Assembly: GCF_002775205.1 (NCBI RefSeq)
Contig: NC_036458.1
Location: 910,983-974,982 of the forward strand
From: Xiphophorus maculatus
Taxonomy: Eukaryota; Chordata; Actinopteri; Cyprinodontiformes; Poeciliidae
Length of the DNA stretch: 64,000 nucleotides
Reading direction: 5' to 3'
Shown here: positions 59,756 through 64,000 of the stretch, piece by piece
How the letters are laid out: each line of letters opens with the position of its first letter
How positions within the stretch are numbered: position 1 is the first letter of the stretch
Program-made: the position numbers and the translations under genes
Notes under the pieces: generated by a model
What the model saw: the letters and a program-made list of their open reading frames with translations, nothing else
Databases searched by the model: none
What the model was told of the DNA's origin: nothing

Positions 59756-60675
59756 GTCTGATGAGACTTTCAGGTTTTGATAAAACCTCCCAGAGTTAAA
59801 GCAGAACCGACTGAGAGATGAACTTTGACCTCCACATTTCTGCCGCAGAGTTCCTGGAAACTGGAAGTCGATTTTCAGGGAAAAACCTTCAGAGTTTCTG
59901 ATTGATGTAAAAGCTGTTGAATGACAGACGGAGACGCTGCGAAACGTTTCATTAACTGCTTTATCCTGCCAGCCTTGACTGAAGAAAAACTATGAACAAA
60001 AGTAAAAGTCATTTTCCATCACCGAGTTCTCGCTGAACGCTTTAGCTGAAAGAAATCAAGACAAGGAGGTTTATTTCTGATAGAGGAGAAATGAAACCAG
60101 ATTATTCTCCACCTGGAGGGTTTATAATTTATTTTATTAAGCTAAAAACTCCCGATTCATTGTGAATCCATTCATGTTAAAAATAATAAGCTTACAGTTA
60201 ATGAAATCATCTTTATGACTCATGTTAAAGTTCGCTGCCCACCTTCTGCTGTAAATAGATCTGTGATCCTAAAGCGCTCTGATCTCAAGGAAACAGCAAC
60301 ATGGATGCCAAGTTACCGTGGCAACACGACGACACGGGGCCTTGAATGAGTTTTGTGATGTAAAGTCAACTTTTCACCAGAGGAAGCTTTGTGCTGCAGC
60401 CGGAGGCGGATCGCTCCGTCATCACGAAGGAGATGACCAGATTTATTTTTATTTTCAAAGCTTTTAAAACAATAAAACAAATTCAGCCTCTAACGATTAA
60501 AACATATCAATAAAAACAGGAGAGTAAGTTCAACAGATTAGTAAAATTGGTAGTGTTTCCATTACCAAGAAATATGACTTAAAGTTACACATCTCTGCCA
60601 CAATGACTTATTAAAGGGTGAAATAAACAAAGTGGTGACAATATAACAATATTTCTGCTCAATAACAATAAAACG

Positions 60676-61053
60676 TCAGAATGAAAAGAGCAGCAGAGAA
60701 AGCTGAACATTTTTACTGACGCACAGAAAGATGGTTTTGTTGCTGTAAATAATAAGTGACATTGAAAAAGTAAAACATTTCAGTAACATCATTTCTTCGT
60801 TCTGAGAGTTTTTCTGTTTTCTGGTTCTTTCTGATCTTCCTGGCCGTTTCTGAACTTCCGGTTTGATGTGTGACCTCGGAGCTTCAGAGCCGTTCAGAGC
60901 CGCCGGACTCGGTAACCGATCCCGCTTTAACGAGCCTGCTGCTGGGCGTGGCGCCGCGGGAGGAGCGCGTCCCTCATTACGGACACAAGACAACAGACGG
61001 ACCGGTACCGGAACCGAGCAGCTGCAGCTGGTAACGAGCCTCATGGCGGCCAT
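60676..61053 (-). CDS. Hypothetical 125-codon ORF in a CpG-rich segment
   Basis: The ATG at 61053 lies in a catggcggccatg palindrome. The first 70 codons are GC-rich and encode an Ala/Pro/Arg/Ser-rich sequence; the remainder runs into AT-rich DNA with low-complexity residues. The composition of the first part resembles a first exon at a CpG-island promoter, with the true exon perhaps ending earlier at an unrecognised donor. No family match. Confidence 0.2.
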   Translation of the reverse strand: MAAMRLVTSCSCSVPVPVRLLSCVRNEGRAPPAAPRPAAGSLKRDRLPSPAALNGSEAPRSHIKPEVQKRPGRSERTRKQKNSQNEEMMLLKCFTFSMSLIIYSNKTIFLCVSKNVQLSLLLFSF

Positions 61054-61059
61054 GAAGGT

Positions 61060-64000
61060 CAACTCTACAATTAGAGACGCTGGCAGCCATGTTGGCGGCA
61101 GCCGGCGTCTCTACAGCTTCATAGTAAAAATAGAAATAAAATACTGCTTCATATTAATACCCAGAATCCTCCGCTTTACGAAACATTTAGGGTAATTTCC
61201 GGTTTTGTTGTTTTGAACTCTGACCTACTTTTCTTCTCATTGTTACCATGGTTACTAGTTTAGCTCACACCAGCCTGTTTTTTTTTTTTTTCTTCACTGT
61301 TCCAGCAAATAGACAAAGTCTGAGACACGAAAACCAACAAATTCAGCTGCAGCTTTTAGTGAAGCTAAAACATTTATTTATGGCTTTCTTTTCTCATTGC
61401 ATCTTTATCTAGTTTGATTCCTTTAAACAATAAAATCAGTTTAATCGTTTGTAGCGCTTTGCAAACTGCCAGAAAACCAAACCAGGACCAAAATTCATCA
61501 GATTTACTGCTGTGAACTGGAACTGTTCTGATTTTTTATATATTTCTGAAAACCAGTGATTTGCAGTCAAGCTAAATCAAAAGTGAATAAGAAATAAAGT
61601 GAAAATTAAACTTATTGAACTTTATCTTCTAAATTATGAGCGCCCTCTCCTGGTGCTGCCCTGGGTAACTGCCTTATGACCCATATTAATGTGTGTGTGA
61701 TTTATTTTACAGAAAACAATTGTAGATATTTACAGACTCACTAATGCTGCCTCCGCATGGCGGTTAATCACATCCCGATTTTTCAGCGAAGTTTTTCCTT
61801 TAAAGGTAAAATGAGGAAACAAAGTCAGGCTTTAAAAATAGTTTCAAAAAAATCATGAAGTTAAAAGTAGCTCTGACCTTTAACCTCACACTCCCTCACC
61901 ACCCAAAATCTATTTAAGGTTTTTATTACTGTTCCTCCCCAACTGGCTTTATCTATAGAGGAGAATCATTTACAGGAAGTGATGTCATTACTCATATTTT
62001 GATGAGCGAATGTGTTGGAGCGGAGGTCAACGCCGCCGCGCTGACCTCCCTTCCTCTGAATCCTAAATTAGAGATGAGGTTTGAGCAACGTGACAGGAAA
62101 TGAGATGCAGTGACTGAAAACCACTTGTGTTTCTAAAGAGTCACTAATAACATGATTCACACAAATCCTGAGCAAAACTCTGGATTATTCATGAGATTAA
62201 ACCGCAAAGATTGGAAAAAGAAGATTCACTTTAATCCAAAATAAAAGTCAGAGAATTGGCACATCAGCAGTTCTTTTTGTTTCATAATCTGGATTAAATA
62301 TGAAGTAGAACAGAATAAACACACAATCATAAAGGAGATATATCGGTATGTTCCTTTAAGAAGCGACCAGAAGCTCGAATCTGTTTGTTTTGAAAAGCGG
62401 AGCCTCGACTGGATGGAAGTGAAAGTAACTCGGCTTCCTTCCTGCAGAGAGAAAAATGACAACAAACAGAAAACAAGATGGCGTCCTGCAGAAACACGTT
62501 CTGCCCTTCAGTGGCTTGATCAGACATGCAAAATGGGCAAATTCAATGAAACATTAAATATCATCCAGTTATGAAACAAATGATTCAGATTTAGTTATTC
62601 AGTAAAAGGTTTTGCAGTAAAATCAGGAAAATTGATGTTTGGTTGATAATCTGGTGAGTGAATGTGAAGCACGGTGGTGGCAGCATCATGCTGCAGTGAT
62701 GCTTCTCTTTAGCAGTGAAAAGATGTGATGCCTCCAAACACTCACTGATCAAACTCCAGCTTTTATTGTGAAAATTAATCAGAGTAATGTTTCACCATAA
62801 TGATTGGAGGAAATCTTCCATAAACCAGAGCAGGACATTTTAAAGGCCTGCTGCTGAACGTTTGGCTTTTATTTGGGAATTCTTGGATGTTGGCAGTCGT
62901 GTGAGGAATAGCAGCACTGTGTTGAATACAGACCCACAATGGAAGCATGTTCATGCGTTCAAATGGCCCAGTCAAAGTTTAAGCTACAATCCAAACAGGA
63001 ATTTCTGGCAAGACTAGAAAATGGAGGATTGAGACGAAACGATCAGGATGTGTGAAACCAGAGACGCTGCTGGAGAACGGACTTCTATTCTTCTTCATCT
63101 TCTTTATGGCGGTTAGATGTGAGTTAGCGCCACCTACTGGAATGGAGATGAGTAAAGTATTTTACACAGATTTCAAAACTAAAGATAAATAACTAACAAT
63201 AATAAAACTACATTCTTTGTTAATTTCATAATCAAACATAGCAACAAACGTCTGACCAATCACAACCCGGCTCATTGGCTTGGCTCTACGTATTTCCGGT
63301 GAACTTTGACCCCGCTGAAGCTTGTGTTCAGCTCGGTTTTCTTCCTGTTAACTCAGTAAAAAACTAAAATGAGTTCAAATCTTTTCCGGTTGAATCTGTC
63401 TTCATTGTTGTGCTTTCCGTTTTGTTTTGGTGCTTTCGCGTACATCCCAGTACTGTCTCCATGGCAACATCAGAACATCCTGTAGCTACAAAATGGAGGC
63501 CGACAGACAGCAGATTAGTTTTATTTTTATTCTGAATTGTAGTAAATAATAATGGCGATTCTCATTAGAAATGATTTTTTTTACTCATTTCTACTATATA
63601 CAGTTATTCAGGGATGTATCTGACAAAAAGGTAAAGAGCTGACTGACCTTTAACCTCTGAGAGGAGACAGAGTGAATACAGAGCAGCTGGATGAAAAAAA
63701 CAAACATTTAAATAAACAAAGATATGAAGGAAAGGATGAAAGAGTGAACCAGGTATGGAAGTATATTAGTGGCAAACAGAAAAACAACCAAAACGATCCA
63801 AATAAAAAACCAAGAGCCAAAAATATTAAATTCTCCTTTTTAATTCTGGTCTGTTGTGAATCTTTTTCAACTTCCTGATAATAAATATTGACAGCTGGTT
63901 TAAAATGAAGTTTCTGATGTGATGATGAAAATATTTCTACGGTATGATTTCTTTTCTTTGCGTCATCAGAGTGTGGGTTTCTCAGCAGCAGCAGCAGCAG
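61060..64000. other. Non-coding sequence to the window edge
   Basis: AT-rich, with a transposase-like fragment (gtgaagcacggtggtggcag) at 62668 and a CAG run at the right edge. No gene was recognised. Confidence 0.35.

Larger units (their letters stand above)
55570..60670. other. Non-coding sequence with simple repeats
   Basis: Holds a TTAATGTGTG cluster at 56624-56690, a (TC)n tract at 56789-56860 and the 59.5-kb interspersed repeat. Open frames are short and overlap repeats; no gene was recognised. Confidence 0.35.

Overview
The window is a stretch of vertebrate, almost certainly teleost fish, nuclear DNA. The evidence is intron-split genes with GT-AG junctions, long CA/TG microsatellites, a Tc1 transposon, an L2-type LINE end, a Ty3/gypsy element and an endogenous retrovirus. 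The eif3d and sstr3 genes lie close together, as they do in the wider human chromosome 22q neighbourhood. Species cannot be fixed from the sequence alone. Most of the window is AT-rich non-coding DNA.

Layout. 1-4647: 3' part of a Ty3/gypsy retrotransposon (+) with an uninterrupted pol frame, polypurine tract and 3' LTR; gag and the 5' LTR lie outside the window. 5749-6341: a 5'-truncated L2-like LINE. 8521-8739: a GTACACC(ACC)n minisatellite in unassigned DNA. About 10.3 kb: a promoter-like module without a recognisable gene. 12.2-14.8 kb (-): a secreted 508-residue protein with a C-terminal EGF-like module, best matched to the SE-cephalotoxin-like family, with TATA box and untranslated leader exons. 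15.7-17.3 kb: a possible small two-exon gene. 17662-18926: a Tc1 transposon with a frameshifted transposase.

19.1-34.3 kb (-): the complete eif3d gene, 15 coding exons and 552 codons, encoding translation initiation factor 3 subunit D. Its intron 8 carries a 7.2-kb endogenous retrovirus (22899-30130, + strand, antisense to eif3d) with near-identical 2.2-2.45 kb LTRs, a tRNA-Lys-type primer binding site, a polypurine tract, a 4-bp target duplication and a deleted pol remnant. The insertion lies about 20 bp from a splice donor.

34.3-41.6 kb: intergenic DNA with two repeat-coding candidates, a (E K L Q Q)n frame behind a plausible splice acceptor and an (LLGISS V/I)8 frame. 41675-43072 (-): a single-exon somatostatin receptor, most like sstr3. 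43.2-64 kb: mostly intergenic or intronic DNA with microsatellites, an inverted pair of interspersed repeats at 48.3 and 52.5 kb, a CpG-rich possible coding exon at 50.3 kb and a GC-rich promoter-like segment at 60.9 kb. No further gene is recognisable there.

The genes do not form a pathway. eif3d is a housekeeping translation factor, sstr3 a neuroendocrine GPCR, and the EGF protein a secreted lineage-restricted product. The strongest story is the young retroviral insertion inside an essential gene; the most speculative new items are the repeat-protein candidates at 35.5-37.9 kb.
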